A DNA stretch of 64,000 nucleotides, from the NCBI RefSeq assembly GCF_013373865.1, contig NC_050468.1:14095496-14159495 (forward strand), in the 5' to 3' direction. This document shows, in pieces, positions 12,796-24,722 of this stretch (position 1 is its first letter; every line of letters begins with the position of its first letter). Source of the DNA: Monomorium pharaonis. Its lineage: Eukaryota > Arthropoda > Insecta > Hymenoptera > Formicidae. The translations under genes were made by a program, and so were the position numbers. Below the pieces are notes generated by a model. That model ran no database searches, was not told where the DNA came from, and saw nothing but the letters and a program-made list of their open reading frames with translations.

Positions 12796-15700
12796 GTGGG
12801 ATGAAAATTAGCGCACGCGAGTTAAGCAATCCGGGTTTCAATTTCCACTAGAATTTCAACTTTGTATTTCAAAGTTTTCCAACGTGTTACCAACACGTTT
12901 ACTCTCCGTCCCGTCGACGCTTTCAGCTTCGATTCTCGTCATCTTCATGCTTGCTTGACACTGCCCTCTCGACGATTTCCCCGCTTCTTCTCCTCGTCAC
13001 GCTCTCGAGCTTCCTCGCTCGTTGCTCATCGTCGTCGTGTTTGCCTGGCACACAAGAAACCTCAGTGTTCGTCTTCTCCGCGTCTCGAGAGCTTATTACG
13101 TCGGCGATGTCCCTGCGGTTTTTGACGGAAGATTGCATTATTCGTCATTAAAACCGTATTAACTCCCGCCGCGACGCGCGCACACGCGCGGCAGACGCGA
13201 GCTTAATGCAATTACGCGAACCGCGAGGATCCGATATTAATCCTGCCTTGCGCTCCAATTCGAGCGTTCCTCGCCGATTATTTCGCGACGGCGATTATTT
13301 CTGGTGCTAACTTCAGCGTAATTTAAGATGCAAGGAAAACGAAATTACATCGCGATTATTTACGACGCGGTCGAGAATAACGATTGCACGTCATCGGTTT
13401 TTGTTTTTTTTTACACTTTAGCTCTCTTAACAGTTTTTGAAATGCCCCGTATGTCGTTTTCCCCTTTAACAAAGATGCTCAGATTCAGGACGATTTTTTT
13501 TACATCTTCCATTATGCTTTTACACATGTTTTGTTTTAGACATTTCTGCAATTAATTTTTCAACCGAATTGTCGACGCTTCGTTACTTATTCACACGATA
13601 ATTCCATGAAGAAAATTTGCGACAAATTGCTTCTGTTTCTTGTAAACAGATTATCGATGCCTTGACACTTTTATTAAGGAAAAATCAATGACAAATTGAC
13701 CAGAAAATTCGTGATGCGGGGAGAAAAGTATTACCGGTTTACGTGCAGAAAGAGACGCCGTTATAATAAATTTTTCGGTCCACGGGCACGTTCGTCGTCG
13801 TCGTCTCGAAAGTAAACAGCGCCACGTTACGTTACGTTTCGCGGGTGTTTAGTACTAGTAATTTTTTGTCTTGCCACGCGCTCTCGATTTCTAGCGAATA
13901 TAATGCGGTTAATGCTCCCTCTCGATTCCCGGGGCCGACGGCTCCGAGAATGACGACGACGACCGGCTCCCTGTCCTTATTCTCGAGGAGAGCATTCAAT
14001 TATTGACTTCAATTCGGAGCCGGCGCATTAGCATAGCCCTGAATAATTCATGGTCGAATGGTTAATCCCGCAGTATGTAAATTAATCCCTCTAATTGCGA
14101 GCGACAATACGGCCGGCGAACATTGCCCGCCCGAATCATCGTCCGATTTATGTACATATTCTCGGTTCACCTTTTAACGAGATCGCGACGTAATTCTTTT
14201 TTTCTCGCACAACTCCACAAATTATTTTGCTCGCAATTGTTTCGGCGACTTGCGAAAATGCGAAGCGATAGATTCGATCATCGGCCGAAATTATCTCTCT
14301 GTGATTTACTCGCGAAACGGCGCCGCATTGAATATTCATGCTACTGATTTTGGAATCGGCGCCGGGCGTTATTTTTTCACGCCACGGGAAACCTCTCGGC
14401 GGAATTATCCCGTTCTACGACTCGCCCCGCGCGAGGCTAACGAGGCTAATTTCCGTAATTACCGCGCGTTTCACTCTTTAAGTCGCCGCCGTTTCAATGA
14501 CAATTTCCATGCCACGATTTTTATCCGCGTACAATAGACGTCGTCGTCGTCGCCGTCGTCGACGGGGGGAAAAAAAAAGAAATCTACACGTCGATCGGGG
14601 AGAAAAACATTATCGCGGTTCGAGAATCGGCGAAGCTGCTAATTGCATCGTTCGCGAAAGCGGCTCGCGTTTGTTGCGATTTCCACCACGGCGCTACCTC
14701 GTACCACCCGCAGGGGTGCGCACGGGGATTGCACCCGTCATCGGTGTGCGTAGGTCGGTGAAAGCCCGGCGGGGATTCACCGTATTTTTTCTCATTCGTT
14801 AAGAATCAAAGAGGGACACGCTTATTACCTATCGCCGTTTCCAACTCGAAAGAGAGAAAGAATCGCACGTTGTTTTGTCTCTCTCCCCCCCTCCCCCTCG
14901 ACGTTCCCGGGATCTGCCAATATTTTCCGCGTGATTTCCCTATATATATATATATACATCCCTCTTTTCGCCTCTTACCAACACGCGCTATCACTCGCGA
15001 AAAGCTTCAAGTGCGTTTATTATTCCCCTCCCCTCCCCCACTTTTACCTCACCCTCTCGCCGCGCATCGTTGCGTTACTCTGCTTTTCTTTTCAATCGCC
15101 CCGGCGATCCAAATACGGGGAGGCGGATGATTCACCGCACTCTCCGGTGCTCGACGCTCTCGCACGAGTGAATACGTACGTACGAGGTACGCATGATACG
15201 GGCGAATCGAGCCGGCTGTTGAACCGGCTGTTTTTCATTGAACCAAGCAGAGATTAATCACTATCGTGCGCGTCTCGAATAAACGCGCGCACCTGTGGCT
15301 GCGCTCTGGACTCGGAGTTTTTCATCCCTCGGCGATCAACGACAAAGAAATCGAACGCGGCCCGACACGCGAGAACTCGCTATTTCATTTACGCGACGAT
15401 ATCGATACCTTGAATTTTCATCGATCAGCGAATGTGCAATAAGACTAATATGCAAAATTTAATGTAACACGTTAATTATCAGCTGAGCCGTAATGTTTTT
15501 GGCATAAGGGATGTAAGTCACGATTTAATTTAACTGTTTTTTTTTTTTTTTTTAGTTTTATAGATTTTCAGATATCTCACCATGAATTTGCTATTATATG
15601 GTATTAACTTATATATAGATTTATAATGTTTTGGCAATGATTATTTTAATTCTCCTTTGTCTTCTTTATGTTACTTCAAAAAGATCTAAAGTTAAAATCG

Positions 15701-17325
15701 AAACATTATAATTTATTAATCTAATAATAAAACTTGCCATTGGAGTGACTGAAGGAAATTTTTCCCTTCGTAAATTTTTGTTATAATTTTCATTTAAAAT
15801 TATTTACGGAAAATAAATTATCATAATTATAAATACTTATACTTTTTTTTTAGATAAGAAAAGCATGATATTATGTAAATTTTATTTTGTAACGAATTTT
15901 AAGTGAAACTTTTCTTTCGATAAATCTATTTAGGCATCCATTTTACTCAACCCTCCTGTATCTGGCGTTACCGCCCCTTGTTGTTTAGATCACGAAAGCA
16001 TTAATGCGGCGCAATAATTTTGCGCGTAATCGTCGTCCTGCGGTGGCTCGTGCCTTTACGCTGCTTTAACGCGATATTTTATCTAAACCGTACAACCGAG
16101 CGCGGCGATTAAGACCGATTCGTCTCGGTCGATTTATAAAGTTGACTATATCGCGAGCTACTCTCACGAAGCTTTTACTTTGCCGGGGCAGCGCCGCGTA
16201 TAATCGTTCGATAATATCGAGACGCGGCTCGTGCCGGGAGCCGATTAGAATTCTTAATGGCTCGTATAAAAGATGAGGGGGCGCGCGGGCTGGGGTTGCA
16301 CGGGACGTGTCGTCTCTTAATAAATTTTACGGCACGGTAACTCGCGGCCGGCATCGAGATGATAATTAATTCCCCCCCCCCTCCCCCGGAAATTCCGCAC
16401 TAAATCTCGTTACGACGATATAAAAGTGCTTATAGTTTCGTCGCCGACGTTCTAACGTAATAATTCTGCTACGTTCGCGGATCGATGTCACGACGTGTAA
16501 TTTCTGCGATCTTGTTTGCAATGGATCTGCGCTGAGGAGCGCGACGTGTGTCTCGGAGTTCCTTTTCTTGAATTCTTTGAACCGCTCGAAATAGATCTCT
16601 CCTTGATGAAAACTGCGAGTTATTAACAGCTTCTGCATTTCGAAGCAGATTGAAAATCTCGACAAATATATTTTCGAGAAGTTTCTAATTAGAGCCGAGT
16701 GTTCTTTAATAGTCTACTAATTTTATAACGAGATGGATCTAGCGTGCATTTGCCTCTTACGGATTATTTTGATGTTGCTATCGTGTTTTCGAGATTACTA
16801 ATCTCTCCCGTATTTTCTTACAATATGTCGAGTCAGCGCGTCCCTTCAAACGCGCTCGACAGGATTAAAGGATTGAGGGAAGTAGCCGAAATTGCCGGTA
16901 GATCGGATCTTTCCACTTTCGTGCGATTAGTAATAAATAAACTGTGTCAACGGCTCGCGGGAGATTTGTTATGAAAAGGTCTCGCCGTGAGCTCGCTCGA
17001 GTGCGTTATCGGACACACGCGGCGAATAAGCGGCCTAGGTGTCGTGTGCTATGTGTACGTATATGTACGTGTGTACGCCGACGAGGGTGTGTTCGCACGC
17101 GTTCTACCGCGTTCAACACGGGCAACGTAGGGACAAGAGAGGCGATATATAATGTTCCGCGATATTAAACGGGACGCATTCCACCGAAGCCACCCTCTGG
17201 TTCCTGCTATGAATGCTTCTACGACCCCCGTCGCCTGTCTCATCCCTTGCCCGCCGCGCTCGCCCCCCTCCCCCTTCCCCTTTCCACCGTCCGACTAGCT
17301 CCGAAAAGCGGGACAGGGAGGAGGG

Positions 17326-17342
17326 AGAGAGAGAGAGAGAGA
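17326..17342. repeat. Short (GA)n tract
   Basis: Eight GA units followed by GATA repeats, in a C-rich island upstream of exon A. Confidence 0.9.
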
Positions 17343-18880
17343 TAGATAGAGACAGAGGACAGACCTGGCCTACTCGACCACCCCCGAATGGTTATACGCC
17401 AAATTTACAGCTTAGCCAGTGCCACTACCACTACCACCACGCGAACACAGTATTTACTACCCCATCCCGTGGAGTCCGCCGCAACTGATGCATGCGCATA
17501 TGTATGTATTACTCGAGGATAAAACGGGCAAGAACATTTTCCCCGCGCCTTTGACGTGACGCCCCCGATGACGAATTCGCGAAGAATGCTATTCAAAGTT
17601 CAGAACAATTGTTGATTAACCCCCGCGAGATTTGCTTTATTCTGATTTTTACTATTTTTTATTGATGCACAGACGATGTACAGTTCAAAAGTTATTCGTA
17701 TATTTTGCGAATTTTGTATGTTTTGAGATTTTATCTTTTTCCATTTATTCTAAAAGTATCGGGATTATCTCACGTTGATGCGATAAAGTGACAAAAAAAA
17801 ATCGTGTATTTAATGAGAATTATGCGATGTAAAGTTTTCAAGGGCCTCGTCGATTTGCTGCACACATTATTTAGTGGTGCAGAACCAGACTCATAAAGAT
17901 GGACGTGGCGATTTTAGTTCTGGGGAATGTCCACGACATCCCTTAACATCCACCTTTGTCGCTCGAAAGTTTCTTCATTCGCACTGTTGAATCTCTACTC
18001 GTCGAGTGTTCTACGTTATCCACAATTCTCATATTTTTTTTATTATTAATATTTTTATTGGCGCTTCAAGATACAGAATTATATAGAAGTCATCTGGCTT
18101 TTTAATCTATAAAAAATAAATTCTCGTAAGGAAAGAAATTGATAATATATTGTAATTATATTTATTTTAAAAAAACCTACAAAAATTTATGCATATAATT
18201 GAGGCAGATTATCTAACAGTTTCATTCATTTTTATTTATTCCGATTATTATGATGTTTATAAATGATTTATGCATTTGAAATATTTTTCAAGTGTCCAAG
18301 GAAAGCTAGATCGAACATAAAAAAATTAGTATTATTTTATAAACTATAAATTTCGTTATACGTAGCTAATGGTCGGCTTCCTGTAAAGGCCTAAGCATCT
18401 ACTAATAATCTGGCCTATTCAACCGACGCGCGTCCTCACCGCCGCTCGCACCCCCCCCCCCCTCTCTTTGCGGGCCGAAAATTTGTCGCGACTCGATCAT
18501 TACTCAACGAGGGCCGGGAAATCTAGTACCGTAATATCTGGCGCCGAGCGACGGCGCGGATAATGGAGAAGGACGTCCGCATACGTCCGCGATCTCGCGC
18601 GATCGTAGTAGTGGTCAGGACATTCCGAGGTTTCGCCGACGAGAGCCGTTCTCCCCCTTCGAAGTTCCTGGACCCTATCACAGTCGGTCCGGTCATACCC
18701 TATCCTTCATCCGAACATTTCCATCCCCCGGGTAACCTCGATTCTCTCCTCTTCTCACCCCCCCTCCCCCTCCCTCTTCTTCGTTGCCAGCAAGAGCGCC
18801 GAACGTGCAATCATACGTCATCCGCCATGATCTATGTCTTCTGCCATTCTAGCGTCGTGCGCTCGATCTAGCACAAGCTC

Positions 18881-18950
18881 ATGTGTCGGTGCGCATATTC
18901 ACACACACATGTATACACGTGCACGTGTAGCTGTGCGTGCACGTGCACGA
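18881..18950. repeat. Alternating purine-pyrimidine (CA/TG/CG) stretch with CACGTG cores
   Basis: Runs of CACACACATGTATACACGTG and GTGCGTGCACGTGCACG give long purine-pyrimidine alternation and several palindromic CACGTG/GTGCAC cores. This can favour Z-DNA and bHLH binding; function is not shown. Confidence 0.6.
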
Positions 18951-19941
18951 GTATGCGACCGCATCTCGCGCGTCTCTATTAAGCCACCGCTCATTTTCCG
19001 GCTGCATATGAGCATGTTCGCCGTTAGCCGCGACCACCAGTCGGATGATTGCGGCTCGCTTCCGTGCATTTTCACGAGAAACGTATATTCCTGACTGTTA
19101 ACTTGCTTATCTTTATTATTGGGCGTCGCAAACGTATCCGTTTGTCCACCAGGTCAAGCCAGAAAAAAAAAAACGATAATACAGGCAGTTTTTAATAAAC
19201 TATAATGATACAAGAAATTTTAGAAATTTTGGTGTTATAGGAATAAAATGTATTATAAAGAGTGATTTGTTTTTTCATATGAGAAGAGGGAGTTTAGAGG
19301 AAGAAGGATGAGCTGAGGTTCTCGAAAAATAAAATGAAATATACTTAGACAAGAGAAGTAAACATGTTCCATTTACGTATAACAATAACAAAATTTTTAC
19401 AAGAATTTGACATGTCTTTATTCACTCTTGTTTTTTTAATTTCAATTACATTGTTCAAAAGTAATATTTTTTAAATATATGGAAAATGTTTACTATATAT
19501 AATGTTTATTTTTTGAGAATGGTTAAAAAACGAATTTTATGCAGAAAAAAGTGAAATATATATATTTCAAGAAATACTGTGATAAAGAAAATGTCCAATT
19601 AAGTAGAGAGTTCTATATAATAAATCAATTCCAACACCATAATTTTTCTCCAGAACATCCGTTCTTGTCCCCGACTGGCTTTTCGTGAAAAGGAGTTCAA
19701 CAATCGGCGATACTTGAGCTCATCCGGGTGGCCCACTAAACCCAACAATCCCCAGCTTTATCACCCTTGGCCTTTCCCCGAAAATGCATAAAGTGGAACG
19801 CGTAACACGAATATCTGTGTATAATTAACAATTATCCGGTTCGTCTCTTGATTCTCCGAAAGCCGTGGAATGGCCGATACATGCGCGCAGGCCCCCGCGA
19901 ATGATTCTCCGATGAATTTCGTCATCGCGACGAATGCCACA

Positions 19942-20030
19942 GGGGGATGGGGGGGGGGGGGGACGTAGGGTGAGAAAGGGACCTACTGGGGGGGCACGCT
20001 CCGCTTTTGGCTCGGGGGTGGTTGTTGCTA
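19942..20030 (+). other. G-run cluster (G-quadruplex candidate) on the coding strand
   Basis: Runs of 5, 14, 3, 3, 7 and 5 G's occur within about 90 bases of the + strand. If transcribed as scalloped pre-mRNA, the RNA would carry the same runs. They lie about 1.35 kb before exon A. Confidence 0.6.
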
Positions 20031-20611
20031 CGGATCGGGATTTGCACCGCCACCGGTGGTACGAACCCAGCCGGGGAATAGGGGTCTTTTCCGGGGGCTT
20101 AACATACACACTCCACCCCCGGTAGGCGGAGTGTACCGCCTACGAGCTACCCCCACCCGCCGTCGTGGCACTGATACGCGATATCAGCGAACACTTGTTG
20201 CTCCGACGAGCGTAGAGCGACGACGGAGTGCCGTCTCTCTGCCCCCTTCTCCCTTTACCCTTCCACAGTCGCGATTTTTCACGTGCTGATTTTTCCGTCA
20301 CCTCTCCCTCCCCCCTCCTCCCGTAGCGTGCGCCTGCTCTCTCCCCTTTACTCTTCGTCCGTTTCCCTACTCTAATCCGATAGAATAATATTCCGTTGTC
20401 AAAAACGAGCCTGCCGCGCGATAACAAGCGGAATTTATTCGTTGTTTTGCAGAGATATTATAAACAATAATTTACGTAAAATTGGGAATGTGCATGCAGA
20501 ATTGCGCACATTTTGAAAAAGTGTGTTGTGATGCCTTTGAAGCTGCGAATAATTGCTTTGAATCGAGAAATTTCGCGAGACTTCTTTATTATAATTAATT
20601 ATTGTTAATTT

Positions 20612-20963
20612 AGAAGTAACATGTTACAAATAACGCATTATGGCATTATACTTTTATTATAATAATTTAGTAATAACGTTACAATTTTTAGAATGGTAAC
20701 GGTAACGCCAGGGAAAAGTCACGTTTAACAAATAACTCATTTTCATTACATATTATTAATTGAATAATGTAATTCACTAACTTGTTACATAACAAGTTAT
20801 GAGTTAGTTTTTTCAGTGAGTAATACCGAGTTACTTGTTAAAAGTGACTTTATTCGAGCTCTAGTTTTACTATTATTAATTATAAAAACATCATGGAAAA
20901 CTTGTTATTATCAAAGTTATTACAAAAAAAATAACGCGTCGTTACTCGTAACTCGTTACTTTT
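20612..20963. mobile_element. About 350-bp MITE-like element with GTAAC/GTTAC terminal repeats
   Basis: The right end reads GTTACTCGTAACTCGTTAC followed by TTTT, preceded by AATAACGCGTC. The left end reads AGAAGTAACATGTTACAAATA then ACGCATTAT in the opposite orientation. The interior carries further GTTACATAACAAGTTATGAG palindromes. GTAAC-rich ends with an AATAACGCG motif are a familiar class of short non-autonomous DNA elements in insects. No transposase remains. Confidence 0.6.
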
Positions 20964-21383
20964 TATTCCTTGAATTTAATATTAATATTGGAATTATTTA
21001 TTATTATTATTAAGATTAAGTTTATTATATAATTACAGTACACTTTTCTTTATTAGAAAACACAAAATAACTCGAATATTGCTTTTTCCACTATATATAA
21101 TTTTCTTTTTTACTAAACTTCTTTAACTTTATACTAATCTTTTCATTTTAATACGTTTCTACTATTTCTTTTGGAACTTGTACGAAAAGTTTATTTTTTT
21201 ATCACTTACGAAAAAGCTCATTTATAGATTTATTTTGCGAGGTAATAATAACTTTCTCGCGAAATAAATCCAGGTCGTTCTCATAAACTCAGTTTGCAAA
21301 GCTGGACTGTGAGCGCAGCTTGAAACTGGGATTTTTCCGAGAGAAGTTAATAAAACCGGGGTTCGTCCCTCGTTTTGTTGCAG

Positions 21384-21508
21384 GCAGTGCGGTGGCTGCA
21401 GCCGACACCATTTCCGCGCCGTGGACCCCCGCGAGTTCCGGGCCGCCGCCCGACGCCAACGGCTCCGGCTCGGATACGAAGAACCTCGACGTTGGCGAAA
21501 TTAGTGAT
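21384..21508 (+). CDS. sd: scalloped/TEAD coding exon A (N-terminal segment before the TEA domain)
   Basis: First recognisable coding exon of the scalloped/TEAD transcription factor. It reads (G)SAVAAADTISAPWTP, then a Ser/Gly/Pro-rich stretch, then DTKNLDVGEISD. The APWTP and KNLDVG..SD motifs match the segment just before the TEA domain in insect scalloped proteins. The exon is 125 nt: 2 nt completing a split codon plus 41 codons. The acceptor is a good pyrimidine tract ending TTTTGTTGCAG at 21383. The donor is GAT|GTAAGT at 21509, phase 0, which joins exon B in frame to give ISD-DEKD. The frame has no ATG before a stop near 21284, so the start codon must be in an upstream exon that ends with one base of a split codon. 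That exon was not identified. The segment is low-complexity and probably disordered; its function is not known from sequence. Confidence 0.9.
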
Positions 21509-21930
21509 GTAAGTCAACCGTGTCGTCGCCAATTAAGGACGACTGCGAGCGCCAGTCTCGGTGTGCCCTTTTTATTTCAATTAACTCACCGACCCGAGTT
21601 TGAAGGGGCGAGCTTTTCCGACTCGCGTTTACTTACATCATGGAAAAACACAGCTCTTGAACTTTAGTAGAAACGACATTTATTGTTACTCTTTCTTATC
21701 ATTATACGCGAAAATGAAAAAAAAATCGGGCTAAGTAAAATTCCTTGTTGTAAAGTGTAGATGCAATTGTTACTTAGTATATGCGGAAATTGATAAAAAT
21801 TAAAACTTGATCAATTTTTGTCGTCAATTTGATAAATTTTTCTTGTTGTGATATCACGTATTATGCGAGATCTATAAAAAAAGAAGTCATCAATTTTTGT
21901 TATATAATTGAGCTTTGTAGTCGAAATAAT

Positions 21931-21960
21931 GTGTGTGTGTATGTGTGTGTGTGTGTGTGT
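21931..21960. repeat. (GT)n tract
   Basis: About 15 GT units with one AT interruption, inside the intron after exon A. Confidence 0.95.
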
Positions 21961-23888
21961 AATCGTTAAAATTTATTTTAACAGCTTTTTTAATATGTTA
22001 AAAATAGCTTTGGTTCTTTTTTTTTTTGTTCAATCTTATTTCAAAGTCTACAATCATTTTGTACTAATATATAAACGAGCATAATCGTTTTCCGTATTAT
22101 TCTTTTAAATTGACTGGAAAATAATTATTTCAAAACATTTAATAAACAGTATAAATTATTATGCGGGGTTTATAGGGCATTTTGTGTTAGCAAATTGAAA
22201 TTTAATGGTAATTTATTACAGCAATATTTTATAACCTTCGACGTAAGTTAATAAAGTTAATATCAAACTTACGGTTAATATTGATTGCAGCTTGTACCGA
22301 AGTTACACGAAAGAAAGTAACCTTTCAAGGGAAAGAATTATGCGACACTGAAAATTTCAATAGATCGCTACAAATTTTGCGGTTGAAATTTAAATCACTT
22401 TCGCGGTCGTTCTATATGAAAACTTATTTGCATTTGAAATATATTCCACCGCATTAAAACAACAATGTGAATACTAAAGTGATGAAAACGCACGAGATTA
22501 TTCGTTAATTCATTAACTTTGGCACATGCAAATTGAATTTATCTGGGTCAGACGTACGAAACCATTTCAACGATCGACATTGGCTATTATGCAATTTAAT
22601 TCCGACTTTCTTTTTTTGCTCCCTTCTTTCGCTCGTAATTTCTCGAACGTGATTAAGACATTTAAACATTTTTTTATGTAATATATTTATTTATTACTTT
22701 TCTGTTCATCGTTATCGAAAGTGAAATAAGCGCATAAAATCTCTTTTTTATTTGATATTCTCGGAAAAGTAATTCTCATTCAGTCACGCATACGAAGCGC
22801 AGTAGTAGCGTTGATCTACTCTCTTAGTCCTCGATCGACGTGGATGAGATCAAATCGTGGACGATTTCGTACCATCTGGAGAGTCTTCCGTTCTGGATCG
22901 CGTGCTCGACGATATTATATCGAACGTGGCGAACGTGACTTGGTTTCTCGGAAGAGACAAGCCTGTTTCCTCGCACCCTTTCCGCACTTCTCGGTATCTA
23001 AACGCCCAGGATAATCGTCCATTTCTCGGCACGGAGAAACACGGGGGGGGAATCACACGTTTCTCTTCGTGCGGCACGGAGGTTTTCGATTCGTTGAAAT
23101 TCCAGTCCCAACGAATTGTAGTACCGCTCGGACTATCGGGTGTTTCCGTGTATCGCGTATTTGCGCGACGTCGCTGCCGCCGCCGCCCTTCGAACCCTTC
23201 GAAGATACTTCCTGTACCCTCTCGTGCACACCGCGTGTGAATGTCGAGAGGCGATGGACGCGCAAAAGAAAAAAAGTGTACAAAGAGACGAAATCGCGAG
23301 ATACTTTCTTTCTCTCGATTCGGCAAGAGGGAAAGAGAAAGGATAAAGTCCACTCACTCGGCCACGTTCCAGGCGTGGCTTCGCGGCTGCTGGGGATCCT
23401 TTGTTTCAGAGGGAGGAAGGTCTCCGAGGTCCGGCCACGTTTGCGATCGACGCGGCAGATAAATCGCGCGCGCCCGCGCGCGCACGGTCATCGGCGGAAT
23501 CGGAGATAAATGAACTTTTCTCATGTCGAACGTGCCCGGATCATGGAAATGCATCGTGGCGAGGGTACTCTTCCGCGACGAAACGTAATCGTGACGAACG
23601 TGATGAATGTTTGCGCGAGAATCATGATTGAATTGCTTCATGGAATTGAAAACGTTTTCAATTGAAAATTGATAACTCGCTAACTAAGAAGCTCGTATTG
23701 GAACCGATAGTTGGAAACACATATCTGCATCAATGCAAGTTTTCTAGAACTTATAGAAGGTCGCCAATTTCGGCGCAGGTCTTCTAAAGTGGCACCCCGT
23801 GTTTTTCATATTAATATTAAATAAATAGATAAAAATATTAAATAAAAACATCTGCTTAAATAATTAAAGAAATCATAATCATATCTTC

Positions 23889-23912
23889 GCACACACACGC
23901 GCGCGCGCGTGT
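23889..23912. repeat. (CA)n(CG)n tract
   Basis: Four to five CA units pass directly into six CG units, ending in TGTT. Confidence 0.93.
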
Positions 23913-24583
23913 TAAAAAACAAAATTTTAAAAACTTATGTTGACTTTGATCAGTTGCCAATTTGTTTGAATACAATATTTCGAAACACGAAAAATAGCTA
24001 CGTTAAGCACTATATCCAACTTTATAAAGCTTATGTTATTATGTTTTTTGATAAATTCTATGACGGTAGCAGTTGTCACTGTAAACGTTTTGTTTGAAAA
24101 AAATACTAAGAAAACTTGAATAATAACGTCTTTTTATATTATTTTTTAATAATATTTAATAAAATATTTAGACTAGAATCTTTATAATGTAATTACTACG
24201 ACTTTTATATCTTTTTCAATTTTTCCACAAAAAGTTAATAAAGTTAAATTACGTTTTGACATTTAGGTGCATATTGCTCTATCAATGACTTTACTTTGAC
24301 GTGAATTGTAATTTGTTATTTCATGATTAGTGATTAACTGCATAAGTAGGAACAAAATATTAATTTCAATATTAATTTAAAAATTATACTATTTTGCGAA
24401 CATTATTTTTATGTTAGTACACATATTATATTTATGTTAATACACAATATTATTGCGAATGTGTTTTTTTTTTTTGTAAGCAAAAATCTTATTAAGATTA
24501 AGGGTGCATAACTATAACTGAGGTACGATAACTGCAATCCGTCTTTCTCAGACTATGCTAGATTAGGTAATCGTATTTTCCAG

Positions 24584-24722
24584 GACGAGAAGGACCTGTC
24601 GGCAGCGGATGCGGAGGGTGTATGGTCGCCGGATATCGAACAGAGCTTCCAGGAAGCTCTTACCATATATCCGCCATGCGGTCGACGCAAAATCATCCTT
24701 TCCGACGAAGGGAAGATGTACG
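24584..24722 (+). CDS. sd: scalloped/TEAD coding exon B (first half of the TEA DNA-binding domain)
   Basis: Encodes 46 codons plus one base: DEKDLSAADAEGVWSPDIEQ, then SFQEALTIYPPCGRRK and IILSDEGKMY(G). This is the N-terminal half of the TEA/ATTS domain, covering helix 1 and the loop leading to helix 2. It is nearly identical to TEAD proteins from flies to humans. The TEA domain begins at about exon residue 9 (DAEGVW). The acceptor is TCGTATTTTCCAG at 24583. The donor is TACG|GTGAGT at 24723, leaving phase 1. The Thr in EALTIYPP sits at a position that, from memory, is Ala in vertebrate TEADs and small/polar in fly. The protein binds MCAT/GGAATG-type sites in the nucleus as the DNA-binding partner of Yorkie and Vestigial. 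The downstream intron is about 27 kb, so this half-domain is far from its other half. Confidence 0.97.

Larger units (their letters stand above)
1..21383. other. Non-coding 5' region: flank and/or first intron(s) of scalloped; no gene recognised
   Basis: No protein with recognisable family similarity was found on either strand. Open frames here are short, lie in CpG-rich or simple-sequence DNA, and often run through (GA)n/(CT)n or (CTAC)n tracts. CpG-rich islands at roughly 1040-1650, 2400-3560, 4000-5500, 7600-8160, 8800-9260, 9700-11880, 12800-15400, 15950-17600, 18360-19100 and 19640-20420 alternate with AT-rich DNA. Because exon A lacks a start codon, at least one upstream exon lies here or to the left of the window. 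Part of this region is therefore probably intron. Repeats and inverted-repeat elements inside it are listed separately. Confidence 0.6.
21509..24583 (+). other. scalloped intron A-B (3075 bp)
   Basis: Intron from GTAAGT at 21509 to CAG at 24583, phase 0. It is mostly AT-rich, with a (GT)n tract at 21931-21960 and a CpG-rich island at about 22780-23650. That island contains overlapping open frames on both strands, none with recognisable similarity. A short (CA)n(CG)n tract lies at 23889-23912. No other gene is visible. Confidence 0.9.

Noticed and set aside
22850..23509. Cluster of overlapping frames on both strands downstream of exon A
   Set aside because: Up to five frames are open at once over the same CpG-rich DNA, as expected from composition; none has family similarity, and the region lies inside a well-supported intron.
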